DNA from: Pontederia crassipes
Lineage: Eukaryota; Streptophyta; Magnoliopsida; Commelinales; Pontederiaceae
Direction of reading: 5' to 3'
Length of the DNA stretch: 64,000 nucleotides
Assembly: GCA_030549335.1 (NCBI GenBank)
Contig: CM060188.1
Coordinates: 9,424,001 to 9,488,000 of the forward strand
The notes beneath the pieces are model-generated. The model was not told the DNA's origin and made no database searches. It worked only from the letters and a program-made list of their open reading frames with translations. The position numbers were made by a program, and so were the translations under genes. Positions 11,701-22,969 of the stretch are shown piece by piece. Within the stretch, counting starts at the first letter, position 1, and each line of letters begins with the position of its first letter.

Positions 11701-12276
11701 GTAACGGAGCCAAGCAGAGAGGACGACCCGGTGATGAGGATCGGGGGCGTGGAGGCGAGCGCTGCGGAGGGAGCGCCGGAGCAGACGGGAGTCGGCGAGA
11801 GGGACGAACAGCGACCGCTGCTCGAGGTAAAGATCGCAAAGGACGAGACGGGAGGAGGACACGTCGCCACCGCAGCCGCTCTCATCTCCTCCGGCGGCTG
11901 CGGATTTGATGACGGAGGACATGCGGCGATACGAGTCGGAGAGCGCGGCGACGGGGTCGACCGGGCGGAGGAACGGGTCGACGGGTGGCTCGATCAGGTC
12001 GGCGGAAGGGAGGCCGAAGGGGAGGTGGGAGGAGGGTTCCAGAAACGAGGAAGGTGAGTGCCGGTGGTGGTGATGGTGCGGAGGCGGCGGCGGGGGCGGT
12101 CCGCCATTGCTCTGGATGGACTTGGACCGGATGGAGAAGGTCGGCCGGAGGTGGGCCTTATCGCCGGCGCCGGAGGAGGAAGAGGATGAAGGATTATTGA
12201 CCGTATACACCTGTCCGCCCTTGCATCCCTCTATAAATTTCAAGCTCCGTATCGTCGTCAAGAAATTATTCTGCAT
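8786..12276 (-). CDS. ETO1-like BTB/TPR protein, ACC synthase E3 adaptor (985 aa, four exons)
   Basis: Family role: substrate adaptor of CUL3 ubiquitin ligases that binds type-2 ACC synthases and sends them for degradation, limiting ethylene. Exons are 12276-10160, 10048-9757, 9672-9363 and 9024-8786. The total of 2958 nt gives 985 aa (Arabidopsis ETO1 is about 950). The N-terminus MQNNFLTTIRSLKFIEGCKG is the ETO1/EOL start. A BTB domain lies around residues 270-380, followed by TPR repeats, with the C-terminal run PLRTYPYRYRAAVLMDD spanning the exon 3/4 junction. Intron 1 (10159-10049) has a GC donor and AG acceptor: this alone keeps the frame and restores SLLLLRLNC. The first exon is very GC-rich and carries a poorly conserved Ser/Pro/His-rich segment (about 40-110). 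ETO1 and its EOL paralogues cannot be told apart by eye. Confidence 0.92.
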
Positions 12277-13265
12277 CTTCGCTATCCCTCCCTCTCTCTC
12301 TCTCCCCTCTTCCCTTTTCAGCGATCAGCGATCAGAAGAAGAACAAGAAAGAATAACGAATTGCCCTGCGAGCAGCAACACCACCACGTTGTGGAAGGGG
12401 GAGAGAGAGGGAATGAAAGTAGGTTTGGAGGGAGGAAGGGGGCCAACAAGGAGAGAGAAAGATGATGGCGAAGCTTGCAGGAGGAGGCCAGGGAAGGAGA
12501 GAGAAAGAAAGATGGAGGGAGAAAGCGAGAAACTTTTTTTTTTAAGTTTTCTGATATTTCTTTTTTTTTTCTTAGGAAGAATTTTTTTTTTCCCCGGCTT
12601 TTAGCAGCCTCCTTAATTTTCTTTTGATTTTGCTAATCTTTTATTATTATTTAGTTCCGACAAAAAAGGGAGCAGTGCGTGGAATACGGTCTCCCGCTTT
12701 AATTTGGGGGAGAAAAAAATTATGAAAGAAGTAAGACGTGTTGCCTTGTCATACATTATTTAACTAGAATATTTGTTTCAAATAATTTTATATGATAAAT
12801 GAAATTAATGATAAATTAATGAATCATGCTAAAATGTTTACTAAAAAAGTGTCATAAACAATGAAAAAATTCATATGAGTGTTTACATTTTAAAATAATT
12901 GTGTAACTTTCCAATCATATCATAGTTGGATAAATTAATTCTTTTAACATTAAACGTACAATAAGCAAAAGATTTTAAAGTAAAATAACATAATTTTAAT
13001 CTTTAAAGTGAATATTCATGAACTTATACTCTAAGTAAAAACTAAACTCTCAATTATAATATCAACTAGATATAACTTTAGTGTGTCACATAGCCATCAT
13101 CCCCTCATCAAATATCATGAATTCAGGTACAACAAAAATTTATGAGTATAATACATCGGATCTAAAGATAATCCTCCGATCAATTATAAAAAATAATGAT
13201 AATCAATTCAATAAATATAAATAGTAATCGATCATAATTTTATATTTTTTAATTAAATAATACTT
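12277..13265. other. 5' flank of the ETO1-like gene and AT-rich spacer
   Basis: 12284-12310 is a CT-rich tract and 12395-12530 is GA-rich, as in many monocot 5' UTRs. No TATA element was recognised. From 12.6 kb the sequence becomes AT-rich. Apparent ORFs here are products of the purine/pyrimidine bias. Confidence 0.4.
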
Positions 13266-14202
13266 AAATTTTAAGATTATTTCCTCTAACCTCCCTCAAA
13301 TTATCGCGAATTACCACATCTAATCTCAAACTACGAATTTTATTTTTTGAATACCTAAACTACCATGATCTTTTTAATTTGGTTCTTCCGTTTGATTCCG
13401 TCGACTTCTAAGTTATTTTTTTATTTTTCGCATTTATGAAAAGTCTATTATACCCAGCATTAGTTCACTTTTACATAAAAAATATAATGATAAATATAAA
13501 AATAATTTAAAAAAAAAGAAAATAAAAACACGATGAAGTGAATCCCCCCCCCTCCTTCCCTTGCGCTCGCCGGCGTGGCGCAGGGGGGTGGGGGGGGTCG
13601 GCCCCCTCCTTGCGACCTCGCCGAAGGGGGGAGGGGGGTTGTCCCCCTCCCTGCGACCTCCGACGACGTCGCAGGTGGGGCAAGGGGTGGGGGATGGGGG
13701 GTCGCCCCCCTCCATGTGACCTCGTCAGGAGGGGGGCGCCCCCCCCCCCCCCCCCCCCCCAACCTCTCGCGCGAGGGAAGGTGGGGGTCGCCCCCTCCAT
13801 GCGATGTCGCCGGAGGTCGCAGGGAGGGGGCGACCCCTCTCCCCCCCCCCCCCCCTCCTCTTTCCCTGTGCTCGCCAGCATGGCGCGGGGGAGTGGGAAG
13901 GAGGGGGGTCGCCCCCCTCTCGTCGAAGGTCGCAAGGAGGGGGGTGACCCCCTTCATCATGTTTTTTCTTTTTTAAAAAAATTATTATTATATTTTTATG
14001 TAAAAGTGGACTGTCATAGGGGTATAATCACAAATGCGAAAAATAAAAAATAACATAGAAGTCGATAGAATTGGACGAAAGGATCAAACTGAAAAAAAAT
14101 CGCGATAGTTTAGGTACTCAAAAAATGAAGTTCGTAGTTTGAAATTAGATGTGATAATTCACGATAATTTAGGGGAGGTCAGAGGAAATAATCTTAAAAT
14201 TT
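13266..14202. mobile_element. MITE-like element with about 200-bp inverted arms and a C/G-run core
   Basis: The left arm (about 13266-13500) and right arm (about 13985-14202) are inverted copies: for example AAGATTATTTCCTCTAACCT on the left is matched by AGAGGAAATAATCTT on the right, and ACTACGAATTTT by AAGTTCGTAGTTTG. The arms enclose a core (about 13540-13955) built of alternating G and C runs around short motifs such as CATGCGAT and GGGGTCGCCCCC, which is itself palindromic on a small scale. Long ORFs in the core on both strands come only from the absence of stop codons in G/C runs. Related copies occur at about 930-1435 and 32712-33245. No transposase is present, so the element is non-autonomous. 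Confidence 0.6.
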
Positions 14203-17200
14203 ATCAATCGATATCAATTAATAGTTATCAATAATTAATGATTAATAATCTCCTTAATTAATTATCGATTTAGTGTCCTTACAATTTTATTTATTGTCAG
14301 TGATTAATTCAATTCAATACCAGTATAGAAGTTATGTTTTTAACTTATTCAATTTTATTAATTTAATGGAGAGCTCTCAATGACTTTTAAAGAAATACAA
14401 TACACTTTGAAGAAAAAAAAAAGATTAATGGTGGAGCATCACATGTCTCTACTTGAATTTTCTAAACAATATCAATTAATGATATTTTTTTACTGTACAT
14501 GTCGGCGTTAATTTTTGTTTAGAGATTAGTGTATTACTCTTATTAGTTACCCAACTCCAACCACATTCAATTTACCGAACCAGACGGTGTTGTCTTCGGT
14601 GAACTGGCGACTTTCACTCATATGACTTGCTGAACTGATTCCTTCATCTATCCTCTTAATTTAAGATTAGACGTCTGATTTAGGCAGGCATCTCCACCTC
14701 TTTTAAGAGGGTGGACAGCCGTTAAATCCTTATCTATAAGCTCTATAACAAGTAAACATTATGAATCGTAATTTTTTACTTTTTATTTTGTTATGCATGA
14801 TGTCTATTTTTGTTAGTTTTGTTTTGATCTGAAAGACACACTTAATCGAAAAGACATCATCGATCATCATAACAATATAAACAATTAAAAATAATAGACC
14901 AACTATAGTAATATCAGGATTGAATGTGATAGTGATATCAATATTATATTATAACATTCAATAAAATTAATTTGAGACTTCGGTGTCCTCTAATTAATTC
15001 GAAATTCGAACGAAAAATATGTGTTCCTCTGCCTGAAGTGATAGATTTAAAAAATCGAACATTAAATTAATAACACCCAACGAATCACTCACTAGCCAAT
15101 ATTTGAGACTCTATTGGCGATCGGTTGGCCGAATCATTTTTACTCTAACTCGCAATGGCCGAATCTCAAAGAGAAGTTGCATCAAGGGATTTAGAAAATC
15201 CGTAGCCGGGATTAGGATTGTTGCCACCATTAAGGCCTTAATCAATATCCATCGCAAGTTGCTCTTCAAGTAGAAACTACATGCGACACTAGTGCATATG
15301 TTAGTCGCGACAAGTCGTCTCAAATATTAGGGTTCTAGTCGTGACTCGTGTCTACCATCAACTTGATCTCGACTATTTCGACTTGATCTCGAATGTCTAG
15401 TCGAGTCTATACTTAGACACGATAAAACGTTGTCATCATCACAACTACCAGGCTCTAAGTCTTAGATATCACAAAAATTCTCCTTAAGTAACATGTTTAA
15501 TGTCACGATTGATTCCTCGTGGGGTCATAGACTCATAGGATAGTTGTCTTGTCACGTCGTGGAACCCCACCTTGGCTCATACTTGTGGGAAGAGAAAAAC
15601 AAAATAAAGAATATTAGAATAGGAATGATACAAAACAATTAGCAGTCTATTTGTAATAATTTAATATACTTCAACTCCAATTAAAACTCTTAAACCAATT
15701 CTAATTCGTTTTTTAAGTCTAATCCATCCAAAACTCTTTTAAATTCCATATTTATCCCAATTTTAGATTTAATTAAATATCTCTTAATTTTTTTAACTAA
15801 AATAATTGCTATTATTTTTTATGAAAAATTTTAATTAATAGATATTCATTTAAGTTCAATTGAGAGTCCTTTATAAAATAAATTTATGGTTGAATTCAAA
15901 TTTCAAACTCCTAATCTCAATCTATTTCCAATTCTTTTTTTCAACTAATATTTATCTTTCATTTTTTTTCAATCTCTCGTCTAATTCTACTTTTATTTTC
16001 TTCAAAACATCATTTTATCTCTTGTAAATCTTAAATTTTCGGATTAATAGTTGTTGCAGATTTGGCGTCACAAATTGGATACTCTTAGTATTTTGTTGTA
16101 TTTGAGTTTGCATGTATCTTGATGTGGTATATGTAGATTGAAAAAAATATATATGTATACATCGTTAGTATTTGTTTAGTGCATTGATGTCTATTGACTA
16201 TATACTTTTTTCTTCGGTGAATGATGTCTAATGAGTACTTTGATCGTTAATGATAAAATGATTATTAGGATAATAGCATTAATAATTTGTAATAAAGTGT
16301 AGACTACGTGGCTGGCATTTGGTGGAGGGAACTGTCATCGTTAATGATATGATGAATTGGTTAATGGCTGGGATTACCTAGTGATAACATTAATTAATAA
16401 AAAAGTGGTTTCTGTATTTTATTTTCTTACATCTCCGTCGAACTCTTCATACTACTTGAAAAATCGTTAAGCAACTTTTTTCCATTTCTCGTCGAAAATT
16501 ATCAGAAATTGATTTATTTGAATTTTGTACTTTGAAACCATGGAGAAAGAGAGATAGGAGAAGGGCTAATCACTGATGAAAGACCAAAAAGGAAAAAACA
16601 AAACAGAACTAAGGGAACAGATATGCTTATCGTGTTCATGGAAACCAGCAGCTTGTGCAAAAGATTGGATCAAAAGTTTCATGTCTGAAAAATTGTTTAT
16701 AGCATTAATTTTTTGTACTTTCAGAATACATGAGATATGAAGAGAGTAAAATTGTTTATAGCATTAATTTTTTGTACTCTCCATGGCTAAAGGTTCATGC
16801 TTTTCGAATATCTGCATAAGACACATCACATCCCCACTAGAAAGCTGCATCACATCCCTCACGTCGTCACCTCTAGCACTAATTGGGAACCATGGATGCA
16901 AAACGTCTACAACGACAAAAGCAACCAAGCTAATTAATCCCCCATGCGTCCTTAGACTTGGGTATGCGAAGAAGCCACTTGAACTCGATTTGAACCAAAC
17001 AGACGTAAACTCAAATGGGGGCATTGGCGAGAATCGACTCCTGATCAAATTTGTAGATAGGATAATAAATTTTGTTCAAAAGGATTTTTTTTAATTATTT
17101 TAAGTCATTCAGGGATATAGGAATTTATTATTATGTTAATAGGATGCAGTATCAAATTAAAAAGAATAAAACAGTATAATATCGTATTCTAAAAAAGTTA

Positions 17201-17218
17201 ATATAGTCTTATTCTATG
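14203..17218. other. AT-rich intergenic sequence without a supported gene
   Basis: The stretch has scattered low-complexity runs. Near 15510-15580 is an imperfect palindrome (CGTGGGGT ... GGAACCCCAC). The ORFs overlapping on both strands at about 16764-17094 have no domain and poor coding character. A 29-bp direct repeat is listed separately. Confidence 0.4.
16691..16779 (+). repeat. 29-bp direct repeat with 59-bp period
   Basis: The sequence from AATTGTTTATAGCATTAATT through TTTGTACT occurs at 16691-16719 and again, identically, at 16750-16779. It is a local tandem duplication of about 59 bp whose spacer has no obvious function. Confidence 0.7.
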
Positions 17219-17556
17219 CACCATTTGGTTCCAAGAGAATAAAATTTTAAAAATAATATTTTACATTTAAGATATTTTATTGGGCATAGCTAGTGTTTAG
17301 TATTATAATAATAAAAAATACATGACTAATTTTTTAAAAAATAAAATACGATTGAAAATATTAAAAAAATTTGAGAGTAAGTGTATTCTTATGTTTTAAG
17401 AGAATAGATATATTCTTCTTACGATGTTAAAAATGGTGAATTTTCCTTTTTCAAAATGGGTTTGCATTTTTTTAAAATTTGACTGATATAATCTACGAGA
17501 TATTTGACTATTTTATAAAATATTGACATATTCTCATATTTATTTCACAACCAAAT
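17219..17556. mobile_element. Possible MITE with CCATTTGGTT ends
   Basis: The left end CACCATTTGGTTCCAAGAG and the right end (reverse complement) GTTCCATTTGGTTGTG are similar terminal inverted repeats enclosing an AT-rich, non-coding interior. A further related end, complement of CTTTTGGTTGTAGAATAAAA, lies at about 17940, so nested or adjacent copies are likely and the borders are approximate. Confidence 0.3.
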
Positions 17557-18058
17557 GGAACTGATTAGTTTGAAAATAAATCATAAGATATCAAAATATT
17601 TTCGAAATACAGCCAAATAAAAGAGCAGAATAAGTATATCTTGGTCAATCTTCATTTTTTCCAAAATAGTGAAATCATTATGTTTATTCTCAAATTGATA
17701 ATATAGTTATTCTTCTCATTTGTCAGAATAACTACAAATTCATACTTTTTAATCCTTTTTTTTATTTTAAGTCATGTATTGTTATTTAAGTTTTTTCTTA
17801 TTATAATAATAACTACTATCAACGATTCATAATAAAATATTTTAATTTTAAAATTTTATTCTATTCGAATAAACAAAACAAGAATATATTTAACTTTTCA
17901 AAAATATGATATTCTCTTGTTTTATTCCATTCAATTTTATTCTACAACCAAAAGACATGTTTGGATCAAAACAGAATAAAATAGAATAAGATAAAAAAAT
18001 GAGAAATAAAAAAAAATAAGAGGGTTTCATTTTTTATTAATGATTGAGTGAATAACTA

Positions 18059-18624
18059 GCGGTGTTCAGCGGGTCGGGTCGACCCGCGAACCCAACGACC
18101 CGACCCGACCCAAACCAGTTTGGGTCGGGTCGGATCCATGGTCGGGTCGGACCCGACCCGACCCGACTTCGACCCGACCATGGGTCGGGTCGGGTACGGG
18201 TCGGAAAATTCCGACCCGAGTCAACTCGACCCGACCCGAAGACCCGGGTTATTTATTTATTTTTTAATTTTTTTTAGTTTTAAGCTTATATTATGTATAA
18301 AAAAGTATAAAAATATTAAAATAAAATATTTTAAATGTGTAAAATAATGTTTAAATATTGAAAAGTTATTTTATACTTTTTAAATAAATATTATATAATA
18401 TTTTTATATTAAATAATAGATAAAAGTAAGAAAAAAAATTTTAAAAAAAAAAAAATGGTGGTCGGGTAACCTGACCACCCGACCCGATCCAACCCGACCA
18501 AAATCCGGGGTCGGGTTGGATCGGATCTGCCCTTAAAAAATGGGGTGACCCGACCCGATCAAAATCCGGGGTTGAGTCGGACCCGAGGTCGGGTCGGTCA
18601 AACCCGACCCGTGAACACGCATAT
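18059..18624. mobile_element. hAT/Mutator-like MITE with GGGTCGGGT ends
   Basis: The element starts GCGGTGTTCAGCGGGTCGGG and its other end, read on the opposite strand, contains GCGTGTTCACGGGTCGGGT, an imperfect terminal inverted repeat. The outer 150-200 bp at each side are packed with GGGTCGGGT/ACCCGACCC units, while the middle is strongly AT-rich. GAATAACTA flanks it on both sides (18050-18058 and 18625-18633), a 9-bp target duplication (8 bp if the G is chance). No transposase is encoded; ORFs in the GC ends are repeat artefacts. Confidence 0.7.
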
Positions 18625-18990
18625 GAATAACTATTCATACTGATTGAGATTCGGAGAATTTTCAAGAGATTGACTACCTTTTTACAGATCCAATCATATG
18701 GTCACAAAAAATAATTAATTAAAAGAATTAGAATATACGCCAAGTTTCCACTCTCTCGGTCATCAGTGATAAACGAGAGTATAGCACACAATTTTCCATG
18801 GATTTTTTTTTCTGCGAAAATTTTATGGAGAAATTTTTTCCATTACAAAATTTAAATTTTATCTTCTTCGAGTACAAAATTCATATAAAATATGCTTCAT
18901 GCATTCCCTCCACTTCAGTCTTCCGCATGTTTCATGACTCCTACAGTTCTTGCAGTCATTTTCTAACGGCAGAAGAATCGAAACTTTTAG

Positions 18991-20599
18991 ATGGGCAAAT
19001 CGACGATGTCACCGTCCGACGACGACGGCTCATCATCCGCTCAGGTAACCCGCAACTCGCTCCTACCGTCTGCTCCTCGATGTGTTCCTAATCAGATGCT
19101 GCGATGCGCCGTTGAATTCTTTGCGTTTTCTCGTCGCCGATTCGATGCTTTCTTGCCGCACTTCTTGAGCCCCTCTTCTGTGGCTAAAGCCGGGGGTGGC
19201 GAATGCGGGCTCGCATCCCGTCTCGCGTTGCTTCTACGACCTGCTCGATTCGATCATCGTGGACGTGGCATCGGAGTGCCACCGGATAGCGCGCCTGGGG
19301 CTCGATCGGCACTTGGAGGAGGGGGAGGAGGAGCAGGAGGAGCTCCGGCAGTCGGCGGAGGCCAATATGGAGGATCCCGGCGCCGATTTCGACGTCGAGG
19401 AAGCGGTGGACATCTTCGGGGAGACGCACCCCGCGGTCGCCTGCGAGGTCATTGAGTGCATGAACTGCGGGCAGCGGGTCGCCGCCGGTGGGTTCGCTCC
19501 GCACCTGAAAGAGTGCATGACAAAGTCGGGCTCTCAGTTAAGAACCTAAAATCCTTGTTCGTAATGTCTTTGATTGGGCCATATAACTTTACTATATCTG
19601 TTTATCTTAGTGTTTGAAATTTGAATTTGGCTGTACACTTATTGTCAGGGTCGAAAATAACGCACAACCGCCACAAGCAGCAACACCACCATTGTCGTCT
19701 AATGAGCCACGAAGCGTTCTTCCAGGTCTTTGTTCAATCTTCCTTTTATGCCTTGGCTGATTGTGTTCCATTTCATGAGTTTTAATGCCATGGGAATAGA
19801 GAAGTGGGCAATCTGTTATTTGCAATTTCTTCATGAGACTTTTCATCCTTAACTTTGTGAATTGTGAGACCTATCATTGTTGACACTGTTGGAACTAAAA
19901 AGTATCTTGATTAAAGTTGCAGTAGCATATCAGTTGTTCCGATCATGACTAGCTCAGGATTAGACCCTATTTTCACTGAAAAGAACTATTGTAGTAATTA
20001 TAATTTCACATCTAGGATATGAAGCTTCTCATGTAAGTTTGTATTTTCAGCTTTTGTTACACCATATTTTTGCTCAAAGACGACCGAGAAAAGTGACGGT
20101 AGACTTGAAATCAACCTGGTCATTTGGTCAAGAGAGTTGTTTGACATGCTCAGATAGACCCTATATTGTCATTCCCTGATGACCTTTCCCATAAAATTTT
20201 ATGAAAAATACAATGATCGTTTGTCTTTTTTTCCATGTCAGTTCTCCATGCTGGTTAAAAAATGAATCAGAAAATTATGTATTCATCTGATATTTCTCAA
20301 GAGCATTGGAGTGAGACAATGCCACAAATATTTAGGCTGATTGATGGTACTTAGAAAATGCACAATATATCATTTAAATAAGTTTTTATTTTCCACCATC
20401 ATGGCATTTTCTTTGGTTGTTAGTTGTTTTTTGTGTATTCGATCCTTATAAGTAAATCTTGTTGGTTATTTCATGTTCAATGCTTGGCCATGGTAAGGTC
20501 AACTAGCATGTTCGCCAATTTTCATCTGAATTTTTCTTTAACCAGTAAATGTGATTATTCATGACAGCATATTGCTTGCTTATTGCAGGATTTTCTTAA
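18991..20599 (+). CDS. SGF11: SAGA-associated factor 11 (SGF11), about 162 aa, four exons
   Basis: Subunit of the SAGA deubiquitination module that removes ubiquitin from histone H2B. Model: exons 18991-19044, 19190-19536, 19649-19725 and 20589-20599, phases consistent, 489 nt. Exon 2 is diagnostic: the helix LLDSIIVDVASECHRIARLG docks on the partner subunits, and CMNCGQRVAAGGFAPHLKEC is the Sgf11 zinc finger (C-x2-C-x9-H-x3-C). Exon 2 begins after AAAG|CCG, a poor acceptor chosen because it keeps the frame with exon 1. The zinc finger usually continues into a basic GRKAR segment in plants; here the predicted tail is instead Pro/Ser-rich (VENNAQPPQAATPP) and ends quickly. The 3' exons are therefore less certain than exon 2, and a different transcript or a decayed 3' end is possible. 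Confidence 0.7.
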
Positions 20600-21352
20600 C
20601 GTCGAGATGGATGCTCTCCTTGGTGATCTTACCAGTAAAGACTGAAGATTTTGAGGTAAAATCTGAATAGAGAAAAGACGCACCGGAGAAAAGTTTGATA
20701 CTCAATTGTGCGATGTTATGGAACTGGCTCTACACTTCAGATGTGCAAGATGCTTCAAAGAGAAAAAAAAACAAGATAATTGGCGCTGTTCCTTGCCTTG
20801 ATGTCGTAAACGAGATTAAGCAATGCGTGGAGTATTATTGGATTCATAATAAAATCAAAATTCACAATTAATGTGACCAGTGATAGTCATGAAAATCTCG
20901 TCATTTTCTCATGCATATAATTTCTTCGACCTCTTGATTGAATGATTGGGTCATTTTATTGATCAGGCGTCCAAAGCAGACATCAATATTAACTCACCAC
21001 TTGGTAATAACGTCTGCATGCGTTCTTATTTGATTCTTTCTTTTACTAACATTTCTTTCTCACTATTGAGCTGGATTTAGTTATATATAGTTTTTCTGTA
21101 TTATTGAAGTGCTTTAGCAGCATAATTAGTGTTGTTGACCTATGGACATTTGGCATGCATGTAACTTTTTTTAAAGGAAAGACGAATATGTATTAACAAG
21201 TAAAGTTAATATCATCATATAAAAATGGGGTGAGGGGGAAAATCCATCCAAAAATTCTTCTACAAAAAAATGCTAAGTTATCAGCTTCAGAGATAGCTTC
21301 ATGTATAATATGATTACACTGAAAGTATGTGAAAGGAGAGGATGATTTGTCT
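20600..21352. other. 3' flank of SGF11
   Basis: AT-rich sequence. A spliced-looking segment (TTGATCAG|GCGTCC near 20966 and CACTTG|GTAATA near 21004) could be a further SGF11 exon in another isoform, but it cannot be tied into the frame. Otherwise nothing is recognised. Confidence 0.3.
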
Positions 21353-21355
21353 AAT

Positions 21356-22750
21356 CACTATAAGAAAATAGGTTATTACAAACGGTTAGAATCGTCTATA
21401 ATTTGATTAGAATCGTCGGAAATGACATTTTTTGACGGTTTTTTCGACGGATAGCGTCCGTGCGAAAATGAGGCATCGCAAATGATTTGCGACGGTTATT
21501 TTTGAACCGTCGATATCTTCAACTGTCCAGCTGGCGGGCGCGACCGCCGAACGTTGAAGATTTAAGACGGTTTGAACGATCGATATGTATCAATGACTTG
21601 AACCGTCGATGGTTCAAGCCGTTGATATGTATCGATAGTTTGAACTGTCAATACTATCGACGGTTCACACCGTCGAAAACTCATATCGACGGTTTGAGCC
21701 ATCGACTCCATAGTTAATTTTCGACGACTCAAACCATCGTTAATTTTAGAGGTTAAAATCGTCGATGCTTAGCGACGGTTGAGACCGTCTAGAAGCTTGC
21801 ACGGACGGTTAGAACCGTCGATAAGTATCGAAAAAATTATTTATCGATAATTAATTTTCTAACCGTCGGGAAAAAAATTAAAAAAAATTGTTGAAATTGG
21901 ATCCAAACATTTGGATCCATTTGGATCATAATATGTAACAAAGACATAACATGTGTTTCCATCACATAATTATAAATCAATACAACACAATATCCAAACA
22001 TAATATCCAAACATAATACCCAAACACAACCCATAATATCCAAACACAACACATAATTGTCCAACACCATTCCAAACATTATAATGTTTTAGAAACATAA
22101 AAATGATAAGCAAAGCAAAGAAAAGTCTTGGTCACGATGAAGATGGACACATGGGCCGAGCAAAGAGATGTCTCGTCTTTCCCGTCAAATCTCAAGAGCT
22201 TTTCACAAGGCAATTCAAACATCATTGCACAGCACAAAGAGTCGGGAGAAAGTTAGTACCTTCTTGAAAAAAAACTAGAAGAATGTGTACAAAAACTAGG
22301 GGAAGAAAATTAGCACCTTGTCGGAGCGCAACACAACACAAAAAAAACTATAAAACTACCTCGTCCTCGTCGTCGACTTCGTCACACATGATGTCACGCA
22401 CCACTTTCTTCATTTCTTTCTTGATGCGATGTTCACGTTCTTCAAACTCCTTTTTGAGCTCCTGCGTAACCTCTTGTCTGATCTCTTGCGTGATCTCTTG
22501 CCTAATCGAATGCCTCATCTAATCCATAATTTGTTGCATACATTGACCAGAGGAACCTGAACCTGAAGTAGATTTACGATCATATCTAATATCTGTTGTA
22601 CTGACAGAAGATCCGTCGTAAGTTCAGACTGTTAAAATCGTCAAAAAATTATCCAACGATAATTGCGACGAATTACTCGATCCGCCAAAAATTCCGTCGG
22701 TGTTTCAGACGAATTTTTGCCCATCGGAAATCGCGGTTTTTCTTGTAGTG
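21356..22750 (-). mobile_element. Non-autonomous CACTA (En/Spm) transposon, complete
   Basis: The left end reads CACTATAAGAAAA and the right end, on the other strand, CACTACAAGAAAAA: the canonical CACTA terminal inverted repeat. Both ends are flanked by AAT (21353-21355 and 22751-22753), the 3-bp target duplication this superfamily makes. The subterminal regions are full of AACCGTCGA / CGACGGTT units in both orientations, the kind of motif bound by the accessory transposition protein. On the minus strand about 22330-22590 encodes a Gly/Ser-rich then coiled-coil segment (RQEITQEIRQEVTQELKKEF), typical of the C-terminus of the plant En/Spm-associated protein, with an in-frame stop. The catalytic transposase is absent, so the 1395-bp copy is non-autonomous. 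Confidence 0.85.
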
Positions 22751-22969
22751 AATGCTGCATATAAGACTTTGGAGCCACGGTGCGAGAAAAGTGTGATCAT
22801 TGATGAGATTCGCCACCATATCCGGTATAAGGTTGTATAAGGTTGGAGATGCTTAGGTGCTGAGAATGAGTGAGCCCTTGATGTATCGCCCAGCACCTTC
22901 CAGCATTTAATCAAAATGATCATGTAAAACACCTTCGTGTTAGCATACCAAGTAATGCAATCTTCCCCT

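Noticed and set aside
11139..12604. Long ORFs opposite to and alongside the first exon of the ETO1-like gene
   Set aside because: They are shadows of a very GC-rich coding exon and its purine-rich leader; only the minus-strand frame matches a family.
13460..14053. Overlapping ORFs of 130-170 codons on both strands, rich in Pro, Gly and Arg
   Set aside because: They arise from G/C runs without stop codons inside the inverted-repeat element; all frames are open together, there is no domain, and no start or splice context.
16764..17094. ORFs of about 95-103 codons on both strands
   Set aside because: Neither strand shows a domain, signal or codon bias; probably chance.
21487..21717. Plus-strand ORF with repeated Arg/Phe/Ile words
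   Set aside because: It translates the subterminal repeats of the CACTA element.
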